From positions 8,991,741-9,055,740 of the forward strand of contig OZ025209.1 of the NCBI GenBank assembly GCA_964019055.1: a stretch of DNA of 64,000 bases. Direction: 5' to 3'. The translations under genes and the position numbers were made by a program. Below the pieces are notes generated by a model. The model searched no databases and was not told the DNA's origin. It saw nothing but the letters and a program-made list of their open reading frames with translations. Of this stretch, positions 1-11,100 are shown piece by piece; position 1 is the stretch's first letter, and every line of letters starts with the position of its first letter. The stretch is from Anthopleura xanthogrammica. Its lineage: Eukaryota > Cnidaria > Anthozoa > Actiniaria > Actiniidae.

Positions 1-228
1 ATCTTTATGTAGGCTCAATCAATCAATCAATTACCTTTATTTATCCACGGTAGACAGCTCAGCAAGCTGATTTTCAGACATGCCATTCTTACAAAGTATA
101 AATATATTCTAAACAATAAATAAAATCTAATTAGACTACTATATATGCTTAATAATATAAAAAGAGCTAATATTGTATCTAAATTCTATGTATATCCTAC
201 ATTTATAATTTACCTAACAAAAAATTAC

Positions 229-1128
229 CTAACTAAATGGAATTGTAATAATGAAAAGTAATGAGCTAGTCAGCATTCTACTTTCGTGCAAGAGTTGCTT
301 TAAAGTTTCTTCGACTGCTAAGCTCTCGTACTTCATTTGGCAATTCAAATATAAGATTCGTGTTAGGCAAGGGAGGTTAGAAGTCAGAATTGCTGCCTCT
401 AAGATTGTAGCCATGTACCTCAGAAGTCGGTTGGAATAATCAATTGAGATAAGTTGGTGGGTTGGTTGGTGGGTGGGTGGGTTGGTTGGTTGGTTGGTTG
501 GTTGAGCTTGTTTGTGGTAAACTTCAAACATCATGATCTGTAATTGAATTTTTTGTCCCTCATTTAAGTCTAACCAATTTAGTCTATTTCGAATATCACA
601 AGACCTGACTGAATAGTCTTCTCTGGTTATAATTCGGGCTGCTCTATTTTGCAGTTTTTGCAAACGGTCCATGTGAGTTTTACAGCCATTTCCCCAGGTA
701 ATGCTGCAGTAATCAAAATATGGCAGCAATTAAAAATTATAAACAAATTTCAATGTGTCTATATCATCAGTCATATTTCTTGTTTTATATAACATGCGCA
801 ACCCATTAGATACTTTTGAAATAATATGATTAATATGGTCATCCCAAAGCATACATTCGTCAATATATACTCAAGGAGCTGTATTTGCATTAATCTTTCT
901 GCAACTTTAGAAATTGCAGGAGGAATAGAGATAGGTCTGTGATTTTCAGGGAGATTCCGCATATCTGACTTATAAATAGGTGAAACTTTTGCTTTTTTCC
1001 AATCATCTGGGAAAATACCAGTTTCGAATATCTGATTAATGATTTCACAGATGGATTCAGAGAAATAGGGGTTGGCTAATTTTAAGAGTTTGCTAAATTG
1101 TTTTCCAGTCCACTAGTTTTTGAACTAT
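229..1128 (-). pseudogene. LINE reverse transcriptase remnant, palm domain deleted
   Basis: On the minus strand, 1110-900 gives the RT finger region (motifs such as KVSPIYKSD and NHRPIS in the pre-palm block) with frame breaks. The sequence then jumps to the thumb and C-terminal part at 729-229, beginning with PYFDYCSITWGN and DRLQKLQNRAARII, which is diagnostic of CR1/Jockey-type LINEs. The stretch that should hold the AFDxVDH and YADD blocks is absent. A GTTG microsatellite interrupts the C-terminal part and is translated as a Q/P/T-rich run. The product cannot be catalytic. Confidence 0.8.
453..504. repeat. GTTG/GGTG microsatellite
   Basis: This is a run of GTTG and GGTG tetramers. It lies inside the decayed LINE RT C-terminal coding segment and is translated there as an artificial PTNQP/PTHQP repeat. 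Confidence 0.95.
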
Positions 1129-2933
1129 TTAGACTTGACAAAAGTTTATTTCATCTACATATTCTTCAGGAACTGAATCCGTTTCTCTGATTCCAGATGT
1201 GAGTTTTGGACCCAAGGAACAAAAATATGAATTCGTTTGGTCAGCAATGTCCTGACTATTAGTGGATGTTTTTCCATCAAAAGACAGCTCATTAATTACA
1301 GTTGTATTGGATTTACGATCTAAGGCATTGTTGATAACTTTCCATGTTTCCTTTATATTACCATTGCTTTTTTTAATGCCATCATTCAAATATTTTGATT
1401 TTGCTGCTTTAATGCATGCATTAACTTCATTCCTAGTCTTTCTATATTCTTTCCAAACATGATCCAAATTTAGCTTGACAGCTTTTTTCTTTAAGGTGAC
1501 TGACTACTTTTGAACGACAATTTGAGGCCACGATGTGCGAGCGGACAAAAATCGCTCAAAACCGTATAACAACCTTCAAAATTTTATTGAGGAACCATAC
1601 ACGTTTTGAACTTCAACGGGGCAAAAACCCCGAATTTTCCACAGGAATATATATATATATAAATAATGTTTAAAGTAGATGTCCTGAGAAAATTGCTTTC
1701 AGAGCTTCTTTAATTTTTGAGTTATGAATTTTTGTGTGCAAAGCTTGATTTCCGCCATTTTTCTTTCGAAAACTAGTCAAGATGGTCATATTCAAAATTC
1801 ATTTTCTCGAAAACAAGCTTGGGACACCCCATTTTTCTTTTCATTTTTGGAATCAGCGTTAAATTCTGTGTAAAATATCTTTCTAAGAACATTTTGTAGT
1901 TATTCCTTGCTAAAGTAGTCAGTCACCTTAAGAAATCACGTTTTCTCATTTTTTGTTTTAGCTCTGTAGTTAACAATGGGGTATACCTACTCCGTACTTT
2001 CTTTTTTCTTAGCAGAGCATGTTTGTTAACTACTTCTAGACATAGTGATTTCCATCTCTCCCACATTTCATTTCGATCATCCAGGAGGGTTGCAAAATAA
2101 AAAGGTGTCTCTTTCAGATCATTAATAAAAGCATTTGAATCAAACATTTTGAATTGTCTCGATTCTATGATCTTTGGTTCACTTTTAGACGAATTATGAT
2201 TTTTGATGACGTATATCAAGCTATGGTCAGAGATACCAATGTGCCTAACCCCATGACAAAGTATTTTGCTTGGTTCATTGGTAATTACATGGTCTATTAG
2301 CATACGAGTATTTGAAGATATTCTTGTTGCCTCCTTGATAATCTGCTTATATTGGTATGTTTCATAAATAAGATTTAGATAATTGGTGTTATAATCAGGA
2401 TTTGTAGACTATAGGTTGCAATTAAAATCGCCCAATATAATACTTTCTTTACAATCTTTATCGAGTTTTACTAAATAGTTTTCAAATTCATCAAAAATCT
2501 CTCTTTTTGAATCAGGTCGCCTATACCACGTAGTTACTAGAAAGGGCTTCATTTTAGGCTTTCTGATTTCTATAGTTAGGACTTCCAATTCTTCAGATTT
2601 TAGATCGGATCTAAGTATATAATTTACGGAACTCTTAACGTAAAAGGCAATGCCACCACCATTTCTGTTGCGTCTAAGCAAATCATATCCCTCAACACTC
2701 ATTTCAGAAGTAGAAATGGTATTGTCAAGCCTGGTTTCAATTAGCGCTAATATATCAAATTTGGTATCTAGCATAAGAATTATCAGTTCATCATAATGCT
2801 TGAGTAAACTAGCTATATTTAGGCCTGCAATAGGGAAACCCCTAGTTTTAGGAAAAGCGTTAGGTAAGTAATTAGTATTTGAACTTACTGCTGACTTGTT
2901 ACAGTTCTCACTAGTCTTAGGTAATTGACCCAT
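1129..2933 (-). pseudogene. LINE AP-endonuclease plus linker, split by a MITE
   Basis: The segment 2933-2409 carries the N-terminal part of an exonuclease-endonuclease-phosphatase fold. It has ALIETRLD (catalytic Glu), GGGIAFYVK, TTWYRRPDS and the GDFN motif. An in-frame TAG at about 2406 follows, and the same frame continues through IDHVITN and the GISDH motif (catalytic SDH). At the TTAA site 1928-1931 the frame is cut by a 433-bp MITE and resumes in the same frame at 1494 with a Lys-rich linker. The product would nick target DNA for target-primed reverse transcription. Only the stop codon and the MITE break this stretch. Confidence 0.85.
1495..1927. mobile_element. piggyBac-like MITE with TTAA target duplication
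   Basis: The ends are perfect 16-bp inverted repeats: GGTGACTGACTACTTT at 1495-1510 and its reverse complement at 1912-1927. Both sides are flanked by TTAA (1491-1494 and 1928-1931). The 433-bp interior has no coding capacity. Removing the element and one TTAA leaves the surrounding LINE frame continuous, which confirms the boundaries. TTAA duplications are characteristic of the piggyBac superfamily, so a non-autonomous member is the likely identity. Confidence 0.88.
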
Positions 2934-3350
2934 GCTGTGTCTTGCGCTGTTTGGCTGTGGTGCCTTGGTTTGTGATTTGATTTTCTTTTTAGAAAACCCA
3001 TAGGTACCGGGTGGTCAGGATTTCTCAAGTATCTGCATAAGTTCCTGCCTAGTACAGAGTTCTCTTTTCGGTTAAGGTGAATCCAGGATCGATTAAGATG
3101 GGTGGATTCCACATTGTTGTTGTCCAAGAACATTACACCCTTCTTTTCACACATCGCTTAGTTGTGTGGGCGAAAAAAGATACAGAGAACTGCACAGACA
3201 TATCGTGGCTTGGACCATGTGGGGTCAAAGATGATATCGGATTGACTCACTGTGGCGTTATTTGGTCGTTGGTACACATGGCTTGCTGCTGTGACGTTGA
3301 GGGATGGTCGGAGGCTTGATGCTGATCAGAGCTGACTGTGTTGTCCTTTC
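2885..3350 (-). pseudogene. LINE ORF1 C-terminal (SGNH/esterase-like) remnant
   Basis: The minus strand at 3154-2885 encodes a segment with VMFLDNNNVESTHLNRSWIHLN followed by a short basic tail. This resembles the end of the SGNH-hydrolase (esterase) ORF1 found in many CR1-like LINEs, where a DxxH-type pair lies in a context like HLNRSxLHLNxxG. Upstream sequence to about 3350 shows the same coding drift but with stops in every frame. I infer the family from the motif context and from its position just upstream of the endonuclease. Confidence 0.45.
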
Positions 3351-3546
3351 CGGAACTCAATACTTTTATAACTGTCGCCTAAAAACAGGAACAGAGAGCA
3401 ATATTAGCATTTTGTTTTGCTTTGTGAATCTACATGTACAGTTGTAACAGTAGTGTAGTAAAAGCAAAAAAGTAAAGAAAGTTTTTCAGTCATAATGGAC
3501 AAGAAGTTAAAAGGCGCTGTGACAGTAGTTTACACCATATGCATTG

Positions 3547-3805
3547 TTACTCGCTGCCAAAAAAAATTTCCACGATCCAAATAACACTCATGATTCTAGT
3601 GATTCTCAAATCTACAGTGTAGTAAAAATGATTCTAACTCGACGGAATACAGCTTTTTACAGTTTACTCGTTGCCAAAAAACCTATCAACAATCCAAATA
3701 ACACTCATGATTCTATTGATTCTCAAATCTACAGTGTAGTAAAAATGATTCTAACTCGACTGAATACAGCTTTTTACAGTTTACTCGTTGCCAAAAAACT
3801 ATGAA
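3547..3805. repeat. 117-bp tandem duplication
   Basis: Two and a bit copies of a unit containing AACACTCATGATTCTA and ACTCGTTGCCAAAAAA follow one another with a period of 117 bp (compare 3584 with 3701). The copies differ at only a few positions. No function is evident. Confidence 0.85.
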
Positions 3806-3915
3806 CAATCCAAATTGATAAGACAAAAAATTCCAATGTAAATTTAAATGATTAGCGTAGTTAGCATATCGGTTTCTTTTGATTCGATGACGATTTGCTT
3901 TCCTTTGTTTTTTCT

Positions 3916-5223
3916 TTACTTTTCTTTTTTCGTTGGTGATTCAGGCTCTTTATCATCCATATCCTCCTCCACTGTCACAGGGAAAAGATTAGCATTTTTA
4001 GGATCGTTTAGAAACTTGACCTCAGCATCATGTAGGGCGCGTGGATTATCTGGAAATAAGCACGCCGGGCACAAACGGCCCGAAAAACAGTACTTTAAAA
4101 TGTGACAATTTTCCATTAATTACGAATATTTTGATAAATTATTATTTTGGTGTTCTGAAATTTTCAGTGGTTGTACTATTGAGGTAGGAAAAATTTTTGA
4201 AAATTTTTTGGAATATTTTCACGTCATTGTGACGTCATATTAAAATGTTACAGAAGTCGAAAAATGTCATTTTTACCGGTAGATACGATTTAAGGATGTA
4301 TTTTATAAACCTGTGAGATGTAAAACACGTTATCGAAATTTTCATCAATTTTTGGTAACTGGAAATGGCGATATGAGGGATTTTATGATTTTGATGACGT
4401 CACAGAAAAATAAAAAATATTATTTATTATCAATTATAGAAATTCTAACACCATCTCATTCAATAGTCGATTTTCAGTAAGTATAGCTTATAAAATCATC
4501 GATATTCCAGAAAGTGGCTGCATAACATATCTTTAAAAGATATTTGTGACGTCATAATGACGTATCGGTTATTTACTCACTTTTTCAACCTCAATATATA
4601 GCCTTCTAAGTGCAAAAATCAAAATTCTAAAACGATACGATTTTCCAGCGTTCTTATATCATCTCATTCGCATTAAAGTTAGAGAGAAATGTTTTGAAAT
4701 GAAAAAAATGTACCAAGCGAAATTTTTTTTTTCCGCGAAATTTTCGCGGGAAAGATTTATGAGGTTAAAATCGCCATAACTCAAGTTTCCATCACCCAAA
4801 ATAAAAACGGTTTTCAGTTTTAGAGTCCTTAGAAGAAGAGGAATGATATTTGATGCAAAACAGAAATTTCATCATGAGCACTTTTTAGGTCGTTTGTGCC
4901 CGCCGTGAAGAGAAAAGGGTCGATTAAGTCAAAGTGACAAAAAAATTATTGCTCGAAGTGAGTACATAGTAGCCTAACAGCACTGGTAGGACACATCAAC
5001 TGCATGTGCAGCCACTGAAGCGCAATTCAATCAGTGTAAAAAACAATATTTCTTTTGCCAAGTATGTTGATTAAAGTTATTATTATAGTACTTACCGTTG
5101 ACTGCAATTATTTCTGCTTTCAATATTACACTTGCGTAGCTGATTTCAACTACGCTTCCCCTACTGGTATTATCACCAGACAGAACTTTCTTTATATGCT
5201 TGGTTGGTACAACGCTGATCATT
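3916..5223 (-). CDS. Unrecognised short gene, two matching exons
   Basis: Exon A (5223-5096) follows a pyrimidine-rich acceptor and encodes MISVVPTKHIKKVLSGD and onward to EIIAVN, ending at a consensus donor AACG|GTAAGT. Exon B (4049-3916) follows the acceptor TTTCCAG and encodes DNPRALHDAEVKFLND, then an acidic and lysine-rich tail ending in TAA. Both splice sites are phase 1, so the frame is continuous across the intron, which is good evidence for a real gene or a recent pseudogene. The start is uncertain: the first ATG of exon A would give about 86 residues, but an upstream exon is possible because the acceptor is followed by A before that ATG. The SVVP...V.Y...I..VG pattern resembles the N-terminal module of some cnidarian BEN-domain proteins, which I would not assert. 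The intron holds a MITE. Confidence 0.5.
4061..4907. mobile_element. 847-bp MITE, CACTA-like ends, AAG duplication
   Basis: The terminal inverted repeats are about 27 bp with four mismatches, starting CACGCCGGGCACAAACG on the left and CACGGCGGGCACAAACG on the reverse-complemented right end. AAG at 4058-4060 and at 4908-4910 is the 3-bp target duplication. CAC-starting ends with a 3-bp duplication fit an EnSpm/CACTA-type non-autonomous element (inference). The interior is AT-rich, non-coding, and holds three perfect TGACGTCA palindromes at 4230, 4395 and 4547. It is inserted between the polypyrimidine tract and the acceptor of a minus-strand exon. Confidence 0.75.
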
Positions 5224-5382
5224 CTATCACAGTCAAACAATAGAGAGAGAACAATAAAGAAACATGAAACAAAAACGAATTTAACAGTTCCTTATTGGAT
5301 AATTTGTGCTCTAACAGCAACGTTAACAGTTTGAGGACGTTAAAGAAAACAGCTAGGAACCAGACCCTTTGCAATTTGCGTT

Positions 5383-6360
5383 CTAGAGCAATCCACTTCC
5401 ATTACAAGAAACCCACACGGGGTAAAATTGTCCGTTACACAGGCAACCCAAAACATTAATGGCTAGGGGAACAACTGCTACACTTGATCTTAGCTTCTCA
5501 AAACCAGACTTCACTTTTGCTTTCTTTGACAAACTTGCAAATGTCTTTATGTCCATCTTAGGCAGTAGCTCCCAGAACCCAACTTTATTGGTGTGCATCC
5601 GTTTCCTTACAAATGTCTTCATCTCTCGGGTTTCAAAACTTTCACCTTCAAGAAGTTGGTCTGACTACTCCAGTAGCAAGGTTGAGAGCAGCACATCATT
5701 TTCTGTGGTGTCTACACTAAATGGCTTTGAAATTACTGTCTTCGAAGTAGAAATCGCTTTCTTGACATCATCTTCATTTCTTTGCATTCTGTCTTTTCCA
5801 CACTCCTTATGTGTCTTCTCAGACATTTTATGCATCTCTTCAATGCCATACATGCCTTTGGCTGCCGTCTTAGTTGCTGCTCGCTCATGTGCTGTAAAAA
5901 ACCATTTCTCAAGAGTGCCAGGCCTCTGGGTGATACCAATTATGATGCCACTTGTAGTTTTTATACTATCCTGATTTACACTGTTCAAGGGCAATGTCTG
6001 TGATGACCTGCTGACTGCGAGATTTCCACTCATGAACTCGTGATGGATGTCTGGGGCAGTCTCTTCGAGCTGGTACGTATCACAAATATATACTGAAAGC
6101 CATCGCGAGTAATTCATCCTATCCTTTGCAAATAAAGTGTGGAATCATCTCAGCTGTGACATTCAGGTGTTGCTTCCAATCCCCTTCTCAAAATAAGAAG
6201 GACCATATCTATGTGCAGTATGTAGCTGTCCCAGAACTTGAAGAGTTTAGAAGATGTGGCTTGTTTGAACTGAGTCAGTAGCATATGAATATTGCTGGTG
6301 GTATTACACAGTTTGTGATACACCATTGTTGAGAGCTGGAACAACAGCAAACGACGTAAG
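5383..6360 (-). pseudogene. Transposon-associated uncharacterised protein, fragment
   Basis: The minus strand at 6117-5665 gives NYSRWLSVYICD, LEETAPDIHHEFMSG and NLAVSRS followed by a DQ-like block. This order characterises a large uncharacterised protein family in cnidarians and fish that spreads like a transposon. A frameshift leads into 5622-5383, which continues with KMDIKTFASLSKKAKVKS and ends in a stop. Upstream, 6350-6150 carries the preceding FKFWDSYI...DMVLL block in another frame. At least three frame breaks make this a dead copy. I do not know the biochemical function of the family. Confidence 0.6.
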
Positions 6361-7080
6361 GTATTCTGGTAACACTTTACTTATCTTACTTCAGTGTTAT
6401 ATTATAGAAAAATAAGAACTATTTGATAAATATATCAGGTACTGGGTAATCTGTCAGAAACATCAGAGAAATGCCTCCTCAGCTGGCAAATACTTTGAAA
6501 AAACATGGCTCCCTATTCATTCCTGGGTCTCTCAATAATAAAGATTTCAAAAAGAAATCATCAACAAACCATTTTACCAAAGAAAACATTGGGAATAACA
6601 CTTTTTACGCATATTGATTATATTGGACATGTGGTTTTTCCTTCAGAAAGTCGTTAATACCTTATTATTCACCCCATACCCCTTGGATTGAGTTTCCTTA
6701 TCAACCGTTGCCATGGCAACGTTAATCAAACCAAAAAAATCATCAAAAATAAAGCTTTTGTCGATTAGCACAAGTTGTCTAAATATCAACCCATTTGGTT
6801 GACATGATAAAAAGATATGATTTTTTAAACATTTTGCATAGCTTGAATTGGATGCCTCCAAAGACCCCCACCTCCTAAAAATCAATGTGTAGCAAGTCCC
6901 TGACCCCACAATTTGAATGTACGACTGTCCAATCAGTAATCAATGGGTATCTGGCTATCAGAATCTGTGGTCAAACTTTTGGTGTAGGGGGTGCTACGTA
7001 ATCCTTTTTCTAGGCCTCTTTTGGGAATCTCCTCCTCGACTACTATATCTGATTTCATGAATCTTATTTGACAAAGAAAA

Positions 7081-7246
7081 CTATAGAACAAACCTGAGCC
7101 ACCATGAACCTTGCTGAAAACGTTTATGAAAACCTCCGGAGCTCCTATTGCATTTTTTAGTAATCTTAGAGTATCTGCGTATCTTAGAGTATATGCCGAG
7201 ATCCTTTGTCAGACACTCCCAATTCGCGAGCCAGGTCCTTGATGAC
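7081..7246 (-). pseudogene. Exon-like remnant with internal duplication
   Basis: After a good acceptor (ATTTCATCTCAG) the minus strand reads TAVIKDLARELGVSDKGS and then hits a stop. A 15-bp imperfect duplication (GATACGCAGATACTCTAAGA region, about 7165-7200) shifts the frame. The following sequence is again open in another frame with LRLLKNAIGAPEVFINVFSK. It looks like one exon broken by the duplication. I cannot assign a family. Confidence 0.3.
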
Positions 7247-7462
7247 CGCAGTCTGAGATGAAATAAAAACAAAATTATAAACAAAAGCATATCCTACATT
7301 TATGAAAGAAGAACAAAAGGCATCCAATTATCCAGTTTTGTGCTTGTACTTTTGATCATGAAATAGACCATTGAAATTGAAACCAAATATTTAAATTCCT
7401 AGTTACAGCTGGCAAGTCAGGAAGCTGATATCAGACTCACAACTCATTGAGAAAATACTTGC

Positions 7463-7659
7463 CTTTCCTTCACTAAAAACTTTCATCAGATGATCAACTG
7501 TGAGGTTCTCAGTATTGATACCATCTTCCTCAGCAGAAAACGTTACTCTACACTTCCGGTGCTCAGTGTTATAAACAACATCCGCACCAGTAGCAGGACA
7601 GATGTATTGGGCCCAATAATGGTAGATGGGCTTTACATCAAATGGAGTTTTTGCAGATT
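7463..7659 (-). CDS. Exon-like ORF, unknown family, GC donor
   Basis: An acceptor CTTCTTCAG at about 7660 is followed by an open frame with DVKPIYHYWAQYICPATGAD, then TEHRKCRVTFSAEEDG and VDHLMKVFSEGK. It ends at AAG|GCAAGT, which matches the rarer GC-AG donor consensus. If the donor is not used the frame runs on to a stop near 7404. Composition is that of a real protein and not of translated repeat. It could belong to the same transcript as the gene at 3.9-5.2 kb, but phases do not directly join, so at least one exon would be missing between. Confidence 0.35.
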
Positions 7660-7916
7660 CTGAAGAAGTTTCAAATAATTATAAATGTCAAGAAAAATTT
7701 GAAAGAAAAAGTATTATAACTTGTCATATGGTTCAAAAATGCTTGACCAGAGTCCTTTCATGAGAGAATTTGCATCTAGACAAGAGATAACTCAATCTGT
7801 ATACTACAACATGCCTGTGAATTATGCAATTACTGGCATACCTTTATTGGTAATTCCTCTGTACAAAAAGCCCAAATCAATATCTGTCCAAAACTGGGAA
7901 GCATCTACAGTAATAA

Positions 7917-7917
7917 T

Positions 7918-7948
<31 letters not shown>

Positions 7949-7978
7949 ACCACAACAACAACAACAATAATAACAATC
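7917..7978. repeat. AAC/AAT microsatellite
   Basis: A run of AAC trinucleotides with occasional GAC, CAC and AAT interruptions. Confidence 0.95.
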
Positions 7979-8093
7979 TTTTAACAGAAGACCTACATCA
8001 CAAGAAGTGCTTTTCAGCAGGGCTCAGTATCCCAGTTGTCTAGTTCTTGTTGTGAGGGTGTTTCAAGATCTGATACATAAAAATGAAATAATG

Positions 8094-8126
8094 ATAACAA
8101 CAACAACAACAATGATAATAATAATG

Positions 8127-8170
<44 letters not shown>

Positions 8171-8195
8171 TTTATTTAAGGTATCAGGATACGTT
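8094..8195 (-). mobile_element. 3' tail of a truncated LINE with AAT microsatellite
   Basis: Read on the minus strand, a short unique stretch ends in CCTTAAATAAAGTTATTATT and continues as a long ATT microsatellite. This is the standard 3' terminus of L2/CR1-type LINEs, comparable to the end of the plus-strand LINE at 17.55 kb. Only about 100 bp of the element remains. Confidence 0.6.
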
Positions 8196-11100
8196 CGAGG
8201 CCTTCGAGATTACTTTACACGCGAGCCAAATTTCGCGCTGCTTTTTCAATATTATTATATAAAAGTATACATTTTCTGAAAGCTAAATAAACATATTTTT
8301 CAAAAATCAATTTGAAATTTTCGGTTTTGTGACACAAAAAAAGTTAATTGGGTTTCTCCGCAGTTTATGAGTGACCAAAATAACTTTCTTAAGACATTGT
8401 AGCTCATTCAGATTACATCGGATCGAACTGAAACTTTGGATTATGATAAATCACAAAGCGATCTAAAAAACGTGTCTCAAATTTTTGAAATGTTTTTTCA
8501 TTCAAAAGATATTTTATATTTTCCCATTTCAAGAAAAAAGGCTAAGACTTAGTAAAAAGACTTAGTTCTTTGAAAAAATATATTTGACGGCCAGTGAGCA
8601 TCACGCGAGGAATTCTGATGTCAAAACAAGATTCCATGTCATAATCATATGGAAATTTTGACATTTTTATAGATAATTTATTTAAATGTTGAATGAAATA
8701 TGAAAAATAAATACATATCACCAAATATTTGCTATTTATCGGGCTTTTCCAGCTATTATTATTACACAATTGCAAAAATGATGAGCTTGTTCTTTTTATG
8801 GATAAGCTTATGTTTTTGTAAGATATTTCGCTCGATAATAAAGTTAAGAATAAATCTGAAAAAACTTTTCAAAGACCAACTTACTAACAAAGAAAATTAT
8901 CTTGCATTAACGAATGTCTCTCTTGTTACATGTGAAGTTCAAGTGAATGTAAGCTTAAGCTTATAATATTTTTCGACAATTTTCAGTGTAGTTCACTTTC
9001 CACCTAAAAAACTTAAAATTTGCTGAATAAAATCCTTTGTTCTATACATGTAATCATATGTTCTACAATCTATAATTTTTCTTCGAATTGAAAAGTTTTC
9101 TAATGCTTTTGAAGGCTTAAAATAATGGTTTTTCTGTTAGTTTTTCCTTCTGGGTTCTGGTAAAATCAAAAGAAATTGTAACGCTGTAACCGGCGTTATG
9201 CCGCGACAAACAATTGTCACGTTTTTAGCACTATATATACTATTTATGGGAGCTCCGCTTTTAGGCAGTGCCTAAATTTATATATTAAATGTTTGGCACC
9301 ACTAAATTACAACAGACTCATTGAAGTCTAAACAATGTGCATTCACTTTTACCTTGAAGTGAAAGAACTGTAAGTTATAAGTAGTTTCCATATTTTCTTA
9401 CCTTGAGGTGTTGCCTAATGTGGTCTAAAACCCCTAAGCTTACTAGCCACACATTGTAATTGTGGACCCCTTCAGTGTACTCTTGATATCGATAGGGGAC
9501 ATTACACTGAGGACAGGTTTTGATGTACAAAGTGACCTTTTTAAACCAAAATAAAACACAGTTGTCGACTTAAGCCAATAAGATAGTTTTGCTTTATAGG
9601 ATTACACCAACGACCTAACTTTCTTGGTTGAGTTTATTGTTGATCAGAATCCTTACCTTCAATTACTCCTGACATTGTCAACACTTTTTCTTTGTCAGTG
9701 CATCGTATAGGCTCAGATAGCAAGCATTGGCATTGACAGCACATATCTTCGAGAGTGGAATAACTACAAATAGATGAATAAAGATAAATAACAAAATTTC
9801 CAGTTTCCAGTTAAGGGACGGACCATTAGATAGTTGATGGGGGGGTTGCATAAATCCCCAAAAAAATATCACGCAAGCTCTTAAACCTCAAACAAAATAT
9901 TGAGCAGGCTCTTCTGTGCGAAAAAAAAATATCGAGCAAGCACAGGTCAAAGGTAATGGCACAAACTTTATAAATATTTTGTGAATGCCCTCTCAAATCA
10001 CTGGAAATCGTATTTCCGAGGGTCTCAATTTCCAAAATTTTCCCAAACCCCCCTACGTTCGCCCACCTTTCATGATCTTTACCCTTCTTCCAAATAAAAT
10101 TCGGTCCCTCATAATGCATAATTGCATTGAACATCAGAATATGATAAACTAGAACAGGATTCAAACTGCATATTCAGTTTTCAATCCTGGAATTGTTAAA
10201 CAAATTTCATTTTACATGTTCAGTCAATTTAAGTGTCATTGTCAGAGAAAACCAGGCAGAGCCCGTGGATGAAGGTTGGCCAATTTCCTTCAAATTTCTA
10301 CCATAGATTCTCCTTTCGTTGTACGAAATATCCCACATCTGATGAAATGATTATCAACAGATGAGCTGTTTTGGGTAACTTTGGTTATCACAACAAATTT
10401 TTAATTTTCGCTTCTGAGCAGCTTTGAGAAATGTAGCAATTTTCGGTCATTTAAAAAAAATAATTTCTCCCATGTGCGCGAACCAATTTTGGAGTAAAAC
10501 CACTCAATCTGTAGTGTTTCTATAGTAGATTGAAGGCAAATAAATTTTAGGTTGGGACCTATCAACACTTTTGAGCGAAAGGCCATTACATCTGCTAAAA
10601 AGTTGCATATATTTTACCGCAACTTGTTTACGTTTCGCAGACGTCTCGCATAAAAACTTGTACAAATTCGTATTTTAGCGTTTACATTCTGTTTTATGTC
10701 TGTTTTGATCATCTTTCTGGTGCAGGAACAGGAGATTGAAATAAAAGCATTGCATTTTGACTTTGTTTTTGTCTAGAGGATTAACAACAAAACTCGACTG
10801 ATTTTTACATAAACAGCTTTCAGTACTGCATATCTTTATTCATTGCAATCACGCATTGCATTAAAGATTTTCCATAGATTAAAAAAATAGACTTGATATA
10901 AAATGAGTGGTATACAAATGATATGCGCTTTTATAAAATTATAAAAGATGCGAATGAAATATGTTGTCAATAGCTTGCTAAGGTAATTCTTCTAATTCTC
11001 ACAAACTTAGGTGGTGTTGAACAATCACTTCATGATTTTTGTCTATAAAACAGGTCTTTAGGATATAACTATTCTACGTACAAAAGCCGTTCATAAGGTA

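Larger units (their letters stand above)
14..3390 (-). mobile_element. CR1/L2-type non-LTR retrotransposon (LINE), decayed
   Basis: Read on the minus strand, the region gives in order the end of an esterase-like ORF1, an APE-type endonuclease, a linker, the RT fingers and the RT C-terminus. It finishes in a typical 3' end with AATAAA-like sequence and a short tandem tail of TTGA units at 14-33, the hallmark of CR1/L2 LINEs. The RT palm, including the catalytic YxDD box, is missing between about 730 and 900, so the copy is internally deleted. A MITE sits at 1495-1927. One in-frame TAG follows the GDFN motif near 2406. The 5' limit is uncertain. Confidence 0.85.

Noticed and set aside
3916..4116. 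66-codon frame read as one exon starting in the MITE (MENCHILKYC...)
   Set aside because: Its first 20 or so residues are translation of the MITE end; the splice-supported exon starts at 4049.
7721..8279. Frames rich in Thr or Ile (7721-7984 and 8007-8279)
   Set aside because: Their bulk is translated AAC and AAT microsatellite.
9826..10164. 112-codon minus-strand frame
   Set aside because: No recognisable motif, no plausible splice context and repeat-like composition.
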